A stretch of DNA of 64,000 nt from Chitinophaga japonensis (lineage in GTDB: Bacteria; Bacteroidota; Bacteroidia; Chitinophagales; Chitinophagaceae). The DNA lies in NCBI RefSeq assembly GCF_007830125.1, contig NZ_VLLG01000003.1, positions 1,753,115 through 1,817,114 of the forward strand, in the 5' to 3' direction. The notes under the pieces were generated by a model, which made no database searches, was not told the origin of the DNA, and was given only the letters and a program-made list of their open reading frames with translations. Shown piece after piece: positions 1 through 8,199 of the stretch. Within the stretch, counting starts at the first letter, position 1, and each line of letters begins with the position of its first letter. A program made the translations under genes and the position numbers.

Positions 1-2987
1 AAGGGATTGCCGAATATATACCGGTCGTCCGCATCTATCACGCCGTCGCCGTTACGGTCTATATACCGGATATCGCCGGGCATTACCTGCTGGTTGTAGG
101 CAAAAGGTACTTTGGGCGCGTTCTTGATATCGTCCAGGTTCTGGTACAGGCCGTCGGATCTGTAACCGAAATAGGAGGCGATGGGGAAACCCTCCCGGAT
201 GATGTAGGCGTAGTCGCTGCCGCGTATGGACTCCTGCCCGAATTTGATCACCTTGTTCAGGTTGTCGGACAGGTTAAAGCCAAAGGCGTGGTTAAAGCTG
301 CCGGTGCGGGTACGGTAGGTAATGGACAGTTCCCAGCCCTTGTTATTCACTTCGCCTACATTCTCCAGCGGCGACTTTTCCAGGTCCGTGGTAACGCCCG
401 CGGTGCCGGGCACGGTCTGGAACAGGTAGATGCCGGTGGTGTTCTTGTTGAAATAATCGAAGGAGGCGGACAGTTTGCCATCAAAGAAATCGGCATCCAC
501 GCCGTAGTTGATCATGGAAGATATTTCCCATTCCAGCAGATCGTTGTAAGTGGAGAAGGTAGCGCCGGTAACCGGGGCATTGTTAAAGGAATAATAGCCC
601 TGGTTTAGGGTCACCCTCGCCAGGTAGTTGAAGCCCCCGATGTTGGAGTTGCCCACCTGTCCCCAGGAGAAACGGAACTTGAGGTTGCCGATATTATTCT
701 TTATATATTCCATGAAGGTTTCGTCGGTAATGCGCCATCCCAGCGAGAAAGCGGGGAAGAACTGCCAGCGGTGGCCGGGCGCCAGCTTGGAGGAGCCATC
801 GTAGCGCCAGGTAAACTCCGCCAGGTATTTATCATCATACACATAGTTCACGCGGCCAAACAGGGAGTTGAGCGCATACAGGTTCGGGTTCCTGATCTCG
901 TTGTAGTCGCCCAGGCTGCCGTAATTGTAAGTGCCGTCCGGGTTGGGGCGGTAGCCGCCGCCAATGGCCCAGTCGTCATCCAGGTTGGTGGTGCCGAAAC
1001 GGTCTGCCCGCAGGCCGTAGTTCTCGTTAATAGCATCGCTGCGCGCGCCCACCTGGCCTTTTACGTAGTGCCTGCCAAAGGTGTTCTCGTATTCGGCGGT
1101 GGCGTATACGTTGGTGTTCAGGTCCTTGTACTCCTGGTTGTGCAGCTCGTTATACAGCGGCGGGTTGGCGGTGGTGTAGTACGGTGCGTAGGTGAATTTG
1201 TTGACCCGGCGGATCTCGTTATTGATGTTATATACGCCGGAAGCATTAAAGTTCAGTCTTACATGCTTCACGGGCAGGATGGTCACATCCAGTCCGCCCA
1301 TGAGGTTGTCCACTTCATTGAGCTTGTAACCGCCTTCCGCCAGTTGCGCAAATACACTGTTGCTGGTCAGGGGCGGCACCACCCAGTTGCCCAGGGAGTC
1401 TTTGATGGGCGTGGTGCGGGGCACGCGCATGGCGTCGCGCATCATGAGGCCCATGTCAAAGGGATGGGTACGGAAGTAGGATTTGGTATAGGCTACGTTG
1501 GCGGCCACTTTTACTTTCGGGCTGATGTCGATGCCGATATTGGCGCGGGCGTTGTAGCGTTTATAGTAGAACTTTTGATCGTCCGGCAGCCAGGAGTTCT
1601 GCAGCATGTTGCCCTGGTTCACGTATCCCAGGGAGAGGAGGTAGCTGCTGCTTTTGCCGCCGCCGGTCACGCTGAGGCTGTGGTTTTGCTGGGGCGTGGT
1701 GTTGCGGATCATTTCCTCCAGCATGGCGGGTTCGGAGCCCCGGTTATGCCAGTACTGTATCTCTTCGGAGGAGAACTGCGGCGTTTTACCGGAGTTCACC
1801 AGCGCTTCGTTCTTCAGGGTCATGTATTCCCATGCCTCCACCTGCCGGGGCAGGGTGGTAGGCGTTTGCCAGCCGTACATGCCGTTGTACTGCACGCTGG
1901 GCTTCTCATCCTTGTTCCCTCTTTTGGTGGTGATGTAGATCACGCCGTTGGCTGCCTGGGAGCCGTAGATGGCGGAAGAAGCGGCATCCTTCAGTACGGA
2001 AATGCTTTCCACATCATAAGGGTTGAGGTTCTGCAAACCGGTAGGGCCGGCCTGCACGCCGTCAATGATCACCAGGGGCGCATTGCCCGTAAGGCTGCCC
2101 ACTCCGCGTATGTTGAGCGTGAGCTGCGCGCCCGGCTCCGCGGTGTTTTGCTGGATGGTGAGGTTGGGCGCCAGCCCCTGCAGCGCCTGGAACATATTGG
2201 CGCTGGGGCGGCTGGTAATGTCTTTGGTAGCCACCGTGCTGATGGCGGCGGTTACCTGCGCTTTTTTCTGCGTGGTATAGGCCGTCACCACGATCTCGCC
2301 CAGCTCCTTTGAGTCGGCGTTGAGCATGATGGTGAGATTAGTTCTGCTGTTGATCCCCACTTCGGCCGTTACGAACCCAACGGAAGAGCAGACCAAGGTA
2401 CCATTGGCTTGCCCACTGGGGATCTTTAACGTAAAAAAACCCTGGTCGTTTGTAGTAGTGCCGATGGCAGCGTCTTTCAGGCGGACGTTCACGCCGGGGA
2501 TGCCTTCGCCTTTATTGTCTACTACGCGGCCGTTGACGGTGAGCTCCTGCTGCTGCTGAAAACCGGCGGCAGGATTGGTTGCCCGGCGCAGGATGATCTT
2601 GTTGTCGATCAGCTCAAAGCTTACGTTGAGCGGGGAAAAGATCATCGGCAGCACTTCGGCGAGCTGTTTGTCCTTTACGTTCAGGGAGATCCTTTGAGCG
2701 GTTTTGATCAGGTCGTTGGAATACACGAACACGTAGGGCGTCTGCTGTTCGATCTTTTCCAGCACCTGGTCCAGGAATTCGTTCTTTACCTGCAGGCTCA
2801 CGCGGTTTTCCAGCGGCGTGGCGTGTTCCTGCTGCTGCCGGTCCCTTTCCGGTGGCGGCATGCCATAGGCATAGGCTACCTGTGCTTTCACTTCCAGCAT
2901 GTTCAGTAAGGCCATGCAGGCGACCAGCGGAAAGCACCACGAACGGAAAGAGGCATGCAAGCGCGCTAGTATGGATTTTGAATTCAT
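1..2987 (-). CDS. SusC/RagA-type TonB-linked outer membrane receptor with STN domain (3' end outside window)
   Basis: The reading frame stays open from an ATG at 2987 to the window edge (995 codons), so the C-terminus is missing. After a signal sequence, residues about 45-110 form a secretin/TonB short N-terminal (STN) domain, followed by a carboxypeptidase-regulatory-like domain (NGRVVDNKGEGIPGVNVRLK), the stretch GEIVVTAYTTQKKAQVTAAI and the plug motif AIYGSQAANGVIYITTKRG. Near the edge lies DRNGDGVIDADDRYIFGNP, typical of the SusC barrel. The family imports oligosaccharides or other large ligands with a SusD lipoprotein, whose gene would lie beyond the left edge. An STN domain normally means that the receptor signals to a FecR anti-sigma factor, and a fecR-like gene lies 43 bp upstream on the same strand. 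Confidence in the family is high; the substrate is unknown. Confidence 0.95.
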   Translation of the reverse strand, partial: MNSKSILARLHASFRSWCFPLVACMALLNMLEVKAQVAYAYGMPPPERDRQQQEHATPLENRVSLQVKNEFLDQVLEKIEQQTPYVFVYSNDLIKTAQRISLNVKDKQLAEVLPMIFSPLNVSFELIDNKIILRRATNPAAGFQQQQELTVNGRVVDNKGEGIPGVNVRLKDAAIGTTTNDQGFFTLKIPSGQANGTLVCSSVGFVTAEVGINSRTNLTIMLNADSKELGEIVVTAYTTQKKAQVTAAISTVATKDITSRPSANMFQALQGLAPNLTIQQNTAEPGAQLTLNIRGVGSLTGNAPLVIIDGVQAGPTGLQNLNPYDVESISVLKDAASSAIYGSQAANGVIYITTKRGNKDEKPSVQYNGMYGWQTPTTLPRQVEAWEYMTLKNEALVNSGKTPQFSSEEIQYWHNRGSEPAMLEEMIRNTTPQQNHSLSVTGGGKSSSYLLSLGYVNQGNMLQNSWLPDDQKFYYKRYNARANIGIDISPKVKVAANVAYTKSYFRTHPFDMGLMMRDAMRVPRTTPIKDSLGNWVVPPLTSNSVFAQLAEGGYKLNEVDNLMGGLDVTILPVKHVRLNFNASGVYNINNEIRRVNKFTYAPYYTTANPPLYNELHNQEYKDLNTNVYATAEYENTFGRHYVKGQVGARSDAINENYGLRADRFGTTNLDDDWAIGGGYRPNPDGTYNYGSLGDYNEIRNPNLYALNSLFGRVNYVYDDKYLAEFTWRYDGSSKLAPGHRWQFFPAFSLGWRITDETFMEYIKNNIGNLKFRFSWGQVGNSNIGGFNYLARVTLNQGYYSFNNAPVTGATFSTYNDLLEWEISSMINYGVDADFFDGKLSASFDYFNKNTTGIYLFQTVPGTAGVTTDLEKSPLENVGEVNNKGWELSITYRTRTGSFNHAFGFNLSDNLNKVIKFGQESIRGSDYAYIIREGFPIASYFGYRSDGLYQNLDDIKNAPKVPFAYNQQVMPGDIRYIDRNGDGVIDADDRYIFGNP

Positions 2988-3030
2988 AGCGTGGACTTTG
3001 GTTTACGAGTTGATAAATTGGTTGAATGAC

Positions 3031-4071
3031 TTATTCATTAATAACAAGCGTACTGTCTGTGATCTCATAACGGAAGGGCCTGGACCGGGCCAGGTAATAC
3101 ATGATCTCCTGCAGGGAGTTCTGGCGGAAGGAGCCGGTAAGGCGGTAATGCCGCGGCGCATCGGCTGCAAAGCGCACTTTTTTCCCGAAGGCCCTTTCCA
3201 GCTCCATGCCGATGGTTTCCAGGGTGGCATTGCGGAACACGAGTCGGCCCTCTGTCCATGCCTTATCATCTTCACTGGTGGTATTCTCTTTCACAATATT
3301 ACCGGTGCTGTGACTGAAGGTCACTTTTACATCGGGCGTAATGAGGATGGTGTCCGGTTTTTTGCCGCTGCCGGCTTCATATTTTGGAATGAAGGCCACC
3401 TTGCCGGTGGTAACGGAGGTTTGCACCGGCTCGTTCTCATACGCGCGGATGTTGAAAGAGGTGCCCAGCACTTTGATGGTGCCCTTACGCAGGTGGATAA
3501 TAAAAGGACGGGTGGGATTGTTGGCCACTTCAAAAAAGGCTTCGCCTTCGAGGTACACTTCGCGGGAACCGCCGGTGAATACCTCGGGATAGGTGAGACG
3601 GCTGTCTGCATTCAGCCAGATCTTACTGCCGTCCGTCAGCTCAAGGATGGCTTTGGTGGCTTTACCGTTCTGCCGGTTTTGCCAGTGGGCGGTGTCTGTG
3701 GCTGCCCGGGCGATCCTGCCGGCAGGTTGCGGACGGCGCAGTAGAAAGAACAGGCCCAGCAGCACCAGTACGGTGGCGGCCATTCCGCCTGCCAGCATCC
3801 AGCCGCGGTGCCGGAATGTACGTTCTTTTAGACGGGGCGTGGGCGTGTGGCCGGGCTGCTGCCTGATGCGGGACAGCGTGCGCTGCAGGGCCAGCTCGGC
3901 ATTGTCGGGCATACGGTTGCCATGCTCCTCGAAATACTGGCGGAGGACGGCGTAACGCTCCCTGAGATGTTCGTGTGCCTGCAGCAGGGTGTCCAGCTCC
4001 TGCAGCTCCTGCGCGGAAGCTTCGCCCGCCAGCTTTTTGGCAACGAGGGTAATAAACAGGTTTTCGTTCAT
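3031..4071 (-). CDS. FecR-family anti-sigma factor
   Basis: A protein of 346 residues. Residues 1-85 form the cytoplasmic sigma-binding part, about 93-111 form one membrane helix (WMLAGGMAATVLVLLGLFFL), and the periplasmic part holds the FecR domain (LTDGSKIWLNADSRLTYPEV and EVYLEGEAFFEVANN) with a C-terminal DUF4974-like domain (LERAFGKKVRFAADAP and RYEITDSTLVIN). Proteins of this family hold an ECF sigma factor until the STN domain of a partner receptor signals through them. The STN-containing SusC gene follows 43 bp downstream. The usual neighbour just upstream, a fecI-like sigma gene, is missing: a GNAT gene lies there, and the nearest sigma gene starts 4 kb away at 8114. Confidence 0.95.
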   Translation of the reverse strand: MNENLFITLVAKKLAGEASAQELQELDTLLQAHEHLRERYAVLRQYFEEHGNRMPDNAELALQRTLSRIRQQPGHTPTPRLKERTFRHRGWMLAGGMAATVLVLLGLFFLLRRPQPAGRIARAATDTAHWQNRQNGKATKAILELTDGSKIWLNADSRLTYPEVFTGGSREVYLEGEAFFEVANNPTRPFIIHLRKGTIKVLGTSFNIRAYENEPVQTSVTTGKVAFIPKYEAGSGKKPDTILITPDVKVTFSHSTGNIVKENTTSEDDKAWTEGRLVFRNATLETIGMELERAFGKKVRFAADAPRHYRLTGSFRQNSLQEIMYYLARSRPFRYEITDSTLVINE

Positions 4072-4167
4072 TATAGTTCGCAGTTAATTTCTACAGGAAG
4101 GACAGGGAAACGGGGGGAATTACTTACAAGGGAGGGAATGATTTTAGAAACTGTTTTTTCTTTTTTT

Positions 4168-4767
4168 TCATTTTGCCTGCAAGGCCCGGGGTTGCCGGAG
4201 CATGGGGAAGAATGGCGGAGCTGATCCAATTTGAATTGTTGCTAATAACTCGAATCCATAACGTTTATACAGTGGGATGTTACGCGTATTCCCCGTTTCC
4301 AGGTAGGCCAGCTTGTTCTCCTGGTCGCACCGGGTAAGCGCGTGCTGCATGAGCGCCGATCCATAGCCTTTGCCCTGGTGACCTGGATCAACGCCAATCA
4401 TCGGCAGATACCAGTGTGGCTCTGTCGGATGATAGTTACCCATCTGCTCCAGCACCGCAAAGACATTCTCCTGGTGCTGTTCAGGGACCGTTTGTTTGAG
4501 CAGCGTTTCCATTTCTTTGTCGCGTGGATGCACGTTGGGCGGAAGCCACAGCGCCACCCCTGAAAAAGCGTCAGCGTAATAAGCCGTACCCTGTTCAAAA
4601 GCATTGCCCGCAAACAGCCTAACCACTTCGGGGAAATAGCTGAGGTACTGATGCGGATCGGGATAGATCCACCGCGAAATAGGGTCTATGGCGAATGCCA
4701 GCGAAATGACGGCAATCGCCTGTTCTTGATTAGCTTCGTTTGCGGATTTGATCAATGTTGATGTCAT
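4168..4767 (-). CDS. GNAT-family N-acetyltransferase
   Basis: A protein of 199 residues with the acetyl-CoA-binding GNAT core: a beta strand WYLPMIGVDPGHQGKGYGSA, where QGKGYG is the pyrophosphate-binding loop, then LAYLETGNTRNIPLYKRYGF, the usual C-terminal signature. It presumably transfers an acetyl group to a small amine or a protein N-terminus; the acceptor cannot be read from sequence. It lies on the same strand as fecR, 96 bp upstream of it, in the place where the cognate ECF sigma gene would normally sit. It may be a later arrival in the locus, but its base composition is not obviously different from the surroundings. Confidence 0.9.
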   Translation of the reverse strand: MTSTLIKSANEANQEQAIAVISLAFAIDPISRWIYPDPHQYLSYFPEVVRLFAGNAFEQGTAYYADAFSGVALWLPPNVHPRDKEMETLLKQTVPEQHQENVFAVLEQMGNYHPTEPHWYLPMIGVDPGHQGKGYGSALMQHALTRCDQENKLAYLETGNTRNIPLYKRYGFELLATIQIGSAPPFFPMLRQPRALQAK

Positions 4768-4864
4768 GCTCTTATTCCAAATTTAAATCTATTTCCCAAA
4801 TGCTGCAAACCGTCTCCAGGGCCGAGACCGGAACAGTATCCCCCCCCTCCCCGAGTGGGGGGAG

Positions 4865-5160
4865 GGGGTACCAACCCAAACCAGTTTGGGTAAAACATAA
4901 ACCGGTTTACCTTTTACCCAAACCGGGGGGCTCCCAACATAAACTGACCCGGTCAGTTACCCAAACCAGTTTACCCCGGATATAAACCGAGGGGGTTAAA
5001 ACTCAAACCAGTTTGGGTAAAACATAAACCGGGGGGCTTCCAATATGCGCCGGTTTAGCTCTAACCCAAACCGGGTTGCCTTTTGCCCAAACTGGTTTGG
5101 GTTTCATGTCCGCCGGTTCGAACCAAATCTAAACCGGTTCAGGTTTTTGCCGCGCGGGTT
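4865..5160. repeat. Long array of 7-nt words with inverted and direct repeats
   Basis: A non-coding stretch of about 300 bp that can be read almost entirely in steps of seven: words such as ACCCAAA, CCAGTTT, GGGTAAA, ACATAAA and CCGGTTT recur in changing order. A 29-bp segment at 4877-4905 returns exactly at 5004-5032. A second pair (4920-4940 and 5027-5047) differs at two positions. CCCAAACCAGTTTGGG at 4875-4890 is a near-palindrome with 7-bp arms, and its reverse complement lies at 5087-5102. AACTGAC and GTCAGTT around 4942-4958 form another small stem. The array separates the leftward GNAT gene from the rightward cassette starting at 5223. No ORF or known mobile element is visible. Confidence 0.8.
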
Positions 5161-5198
5161 AACTATCAATGCCCAATTATTAACTAATTTCAGTATCT

Positions 5199-5206
5199 TA
5201 GTTTTG
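5199..5206 (+). promoter_or_regulatory. Bacteroidota -7 promoter element for the 5223-7522 cassette
   Basis: TAGTTTTG matches the TAnnTTTG consensus. The expected transcription start is near 5213, which leaves a leader of only about 10 nt before the ATG at 5223. No clear TTTG -33 element lies at the right distance, so the assignment rests on one box. Confidence 0.5.
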
Positions 5207-5222
5207 TTTATAACCCCTTGAT

Positions 5223-6038
5223 ATGGACCGTAAAAGAATCCCCTGGCTCTACATTACCCTGCTGGGTTTCATGCTCCTGCTTTTATTTATATTGATATTT
5301 GCGAGGCAGCCTGCTATATCCAAGCTATCGCCTTCCGCTTACTTTTTTTTACTGGTGATCTGCGACCTGGCGGCTACCGCTTTCCTGACAGGCGCCATGA
5401 AGAGTGCTGCCAGCTATATAGGAAAAGTGATGCATGGCACCCTCAAACTGGCCGGGCCTCCGGTAGTGTTCTTTCTCATCCTGCTGATAGGCTACAGGTA
5501 CCGGCCTGTTAAAGAAGGACATCCTTTTGACCTTACTATTTTCGTAAGCCATGCAACCGCCGATCCTGCCAGGATCGCAGGGGTTCTGCGTGTGCATGTG
5601 AAGAACGATATCAAGAGCGCAGTGCTGGACAAGGACGGCCGCGCTATTTTTACCAATATCAACCCGGAATACCTGGGCCGGCCCATTGCTGTAACGGCGG
5701 AGATAGAAGGGTACCGGATATCCCGCAGCAATGATACCACGGTTACCATACCGGATGAAAGCCTGCCTGTAGTGCGGCTTAAGCTATATCCCATGGCCGA
5801 TTCCGTGCTGTATACCGGTTTCATTTTAAGGCATAACAGGGAACCGGTGGCGGATGCGGTTGTCAATTTTATAGAGCATGTGAGGAATGCCCGCACGGAC
5901 GAAAACGGCATGTTTAAAGTGTATTTGCCTGCCAAACCCGGCGACCGGACAGATATCATGGTTTTTGAAGCGGGCATTTTACAGTACTCCGACAGGATCT
6001 ACCTGGGAAAAAATATCAAAATCTCCCTGGATGACTAG
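5223..6038 (+). CDS. Membrane protein with three N-terminal helices and two predicted beta-sandwich modules, function unknown
   Basis: A protein of 271 residues. Three membrane helices (about residues 8-27, 40-60 and 76-96) come first. A soluble part follows, made of two stretches that look like carboxypeptidase-regulatory or Ig-like folds: about 104-190 (containing DKDGRAIFTNINPEYLGRPI) and about 195-271 (containing NREPVADAVVNFIEHVRNAR then TDENGMFKV). Similar helix-plus-sandwich proteins occur in Bacteroidota next to accessory or conflict-type genes; that comparison is from memory and unchecked. The gene overlaps the next one by 8 bp and is the first of a three-gene unit. I do not recognise the family. 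Confidence 0.8.
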   Translation: MDRKRIPWLYITLLGFMLLLLFILIFARQPAISKLSPSAYFFLLVICDLAATAFLTGAMKSAASYIGKVMHGTLKLAGPPVVFFLILLIGYRYRPVKEGHPFDLTIFVSHATADPARIAGVLRVHVKNDIKSAVLDKDGRAIFTNINPEYLGRPIAVTAEIEGYRISRSNDTTVTIPDESLPVVRLKLYPMADSVLYTGFILRHNREPVADAVVNFIEHVRNARTDENGMFKVYLPAKPGDRTDIMVFEAGILQYSDRIYLGKNIKISLDD

Positions 6039-7062
6039 GTGCATTACCATACTGCTGCTGTTGTCACTGCCTGGTGCTGCCCTTTCACAAGCAAGAGAAT
6101 ATTCCTTTAAAGTAGAGGAACTGCTGGATGGCGGCCGCACCAAAGCGGCGGCCAATATCACCTTACTTTTTAACGGGAGCAGGCAAACCGCCAACGGGCA
6201 GGGAATGATATTTGTGACGGTGGATAACCAGGACCATCCTCCTTTTACCATCAGCCCGGTAGATGGGCGGGAATATACCATCGTAGGGAATGAGGTGATC
6301 TACCTGCCGCCCGACCCCGCCGCCACCACTACCGTTACCATCGTCCGCCCTGGTCTGAAAGAAAAAGCCGCTTTACAGGAACTTTACCTGCTATATCGGA
6401 AGCTGGAGATTGACAGAAAACAGGTGGACAGTATCCGGGACGTCAACCAGTCGCTGTACGAGAAAAAACTGTTGCTGCAGGATTCCATACTGAAAGCGGT
6501 GACCAGGCACTACAAGATATCGGAAGCTGATCTGCGCACGGCCACTGAACTGCTGGAGGGCCGGGATAAATATTTTACCCTGGTTTCCCAGAGCATAGAA
6601 GGTTACCTGAATGAAGCAAAGGACATCAAGGATGCTTTTCATCACCTGGTAACGTTTTCGTTTAAGAACCCCAAATCCTTTAAGCTACTGGATTCCACGA
6701 TGCAAGTGTATAATAAATATTACAATGAGCTGAATAACAATAATGCGGAATATGAACGGGCCATCGGTAATTACTGGAAAAGCCGTGAGCTGTCTATGGG
6801 ATTTCATAACCTGGTTGATTTTGCGATCAATAATGTACACCGGGCCAGTATTTTGCCCCTCAATACCACTGTGATCCATAAATTGAACGAATACCTGAAT
6901 GAAAGCTCCGGGCGGCGGAAAAAAACCTTGAGAAAAGAGCTCACTGCCACGCTGGAGCCGATCATCCCCATGCTCGATAATAACCTGGATATCCTGGATG
7001 TAAAGGTAAAGGCTTATATCGGCAGACTGCAATTGCTTAAAAAAGATATGTACGCTGAATAA
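6031..7062 (+). CDS. Secreted helical protein of unknown function, second gene of the cassette
   Basis: The reading frame opens upstream at 5887, but the ATG at 6031 gives a clean signal peptide (MTRCITILLLLSLPGAALSQ) and the usual short overlap with the preceding stop at 6036-6038, so 6031 is taken as the start (343 residues). Residues about 21-105 look like a beta-rich module (YSFKVEELLDGG, TTTVTIVRPG). The rest is strongly helical with coiled-coil character (ELYLLYRKLEIDRKQVDSIR, YNKYYNELNNNNAEYERAIG). Location is probably periplasm or outer membrane. Translational coupling with the membrane protein before it and the lipoprotein after it suggests one envelope complex. No enzymatic motif is visible. 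Confidence 0.8.
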   Translation: MTRCITILLLLSLPGAALSQAREYSFKVEELLDGGRTKAAANITLLFNGSRQTANGQGMIFVTVDNQDHPPFTISPVDGREYTIVGNEVIYLPPDPAATTTVTIVRPGLKEKAALQELYLLYRKLEIDRKQVDSIRDVNQSLYEKKLLLQDSILKAVTRHYKISEADLRTATELLEGRDKYFTLVSQSIEGYLNEAKDIKDAFHHLVTFSFKNPKSFKLLDSTMQVYNKYYNELNNNNAEYERAIGNYWKSRELSMGFHNLVDFAINNVHRASILPLNTTVIHKLNEYLNESSGRRKKTLRKELTATLEPIIPMLDNNLDILDVKVKAYIGRLQLLKKDMYAE

Positions 7063-7078
7063 TCCAAAACTGTAACTT

Positions 7079-7522
7079 ATGAAACGTAACCTTAACCCCT
7101 GCTTTTTATTGATGGCCTTTGTCATGATCATCGCTGTAGGCTGCAGTAAAGATGATGACGATCCGGGAGGATCAATCGAAAACCTGCTTTCTTTTTTCTC
7201 CAATTCCTATGAGGAACTGGTAAATGGAGTGCCCAACAACATAAGATTCCTGCTCAATGCAACGGATATTGACAGTACGAAAGGCTCCGGGAAAATAAGC
7301 GCCAGGGAAGTGGACACCGATTATGAACTGGCAGGCGGATTTAATCGGCTGGAAGTTGAGCTCAGCTATTTGACGGATGAACAGAGAGGAGAGGATAACG
7401 GTCCCCGTGCCGGCCGTACCTACAAAGGTAAGCTGGATACACTTGCCCAACCCAATGCGCTGATAAGGATGGTGAATACCGGCAATGCAGGAGATTCTCT
7501 TGTGCTCAGGAAAGAAGGCTGA
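7079..7522 (+). CDS. Small lipoprotein of unknown function, third gene of the cassette
   Basis: A protein of 147 residues with a lipoprotein signal (FVMIIAVGCSKDDDDPGG, lipobox ending at Cys22). The acidic run right after the cysteine is the pattern that sends Bacteroidota lipoproteins to the cell surface. The mature part has no recognised domain. The gene starts 16 bp after the helical secreted protein and ends 20 bp before the end of the convergent sigma gene. Together the three genes give an inner-membrane protein, a secreted helical protein and a probably surface-exposed lipoprotein. Confidence 0.8.
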   Translation: MKRNLNPCFLLMAFVMIIAVGCSKDDDDPGGSIENLLSFFSNSYEELVNGVPNNIRFLLNATDIDSTKGSGKISAREVDTDYELAGGFNRLEVELSYLTDEQRGEDNGPRAGRTYKGKLDTLAQPNALIRMVNTGNAGDSLVLRKEG

Positions 7523-7541
7523 ACAGGACGCCCGGGCATCC

Positions 7542-8114
7542 TCAACGCTTCATCATCAATTCCTGCAGGTAAGGGCCGATGGCCTCATTCAGGCGGCGCA
7601 TGGCGCGGAACAATTGTGTTTCCACGGTACGGGGAGATATATTGAGTATGGCGGCTACTTCCTTGTACTTGAAGCCTTCCTCTTTAATGAGCTTGAACAC
7701 TTTGCGGCACTGGTCCGGCAGGCGGTCCACCTCCTGGTCCATTTTAAAGAGCACCTCTTTCCATTCCATGGTCCTTTCGGGATCAATGGGGTTGGTAAGC
7801 TGGGCAATGCCGTTATCGGTAAGGGGGGTAATGCGCAGGGCGGAATACTGCTCCAGGTAGTTCAGGGAACGGTTCCTGACAGCGATGAACAGGTATACCT
7901 CCAGGTTGTTGACGGCTTCCAGGGCTTCCCGCCGGTTCCATATCTTCACAAATACGTCGGATACGATCTCTTCCGCGGCTTCCCTGGACTGTACATATTG
8001 CAGGCTGAAACGGAGCAGCCGGTCATAAAAATGACGGAACAACTCCGAAAAGGCCTGTTCACTCCCATAACGTGCAATCTGCTGCTGCCACTCCTTGATA
8101 TTAGCACTGTTCAT
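7542..8114 (-). CDS. ECF RNA polymerase sigma factor (FecI-like)
   Basis: A protein of 190 residues with both conserved sigma-70 regions of the extracytoplasmic-function type. Region 2 is about residues 20-95 (FSELFRHFYDRLLRFSLQYV, EEIVSDVFVKIW), and region 4 about 125-180 (LPDQCRKVFKLIKEEGFKYK, EVAAILNISPRTVETQLFRA). Such factors normally pair with a FecR protein encoded directly downstream and steer transcription of SusC/SusD genes. Here the next gene downstream on this strand is the GNAT at 4767, beyond three opposing genes and a repeat array; fecR lies 3.5 kb away at 4071-3031. It may still control that locus, or the TonB receptor that precedes it. Confidence 0.95.
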   Translation of the reverse strand: MNSANIKEWQQQIARYGSEQAFSELFRHFYDRLLRFSLQYVQSREAAEEIVSDVFVKIWNRREALEAVNNLEVYLFIAVRNRSLNYLEQYSALRITPLTDNGIAQLTNPIDPERTMEWKEVLFKMDQEVDRLPDQCRKVFKLIKEEGFKYKEVAAILNISPRTVETQLFRAMRRLNEAIGPYLQELMMKR

Positions 8115-8199
8115 ACGCCGGCATTGGTGTATTTTCCTTATAGACAGGAAAAATAGGAAAACTACTTACAAGCCGGAGAAAAAAATGCGCAGCCACCCG

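Noticed and set aside
771..2312. A 513-codon open frame on the plus strand
   Set aside because: It is antisense to the truncated susC gene, whose minus-strand frame is open from 2987 to the window edge with STN, plug and barrel motifs.
4865..5160. Possible CRISPR array
   Set aside because: The repeated units are 7-nt words without constant spacers, the 29-bp repeat occurs only twice, and no cas gene is near.
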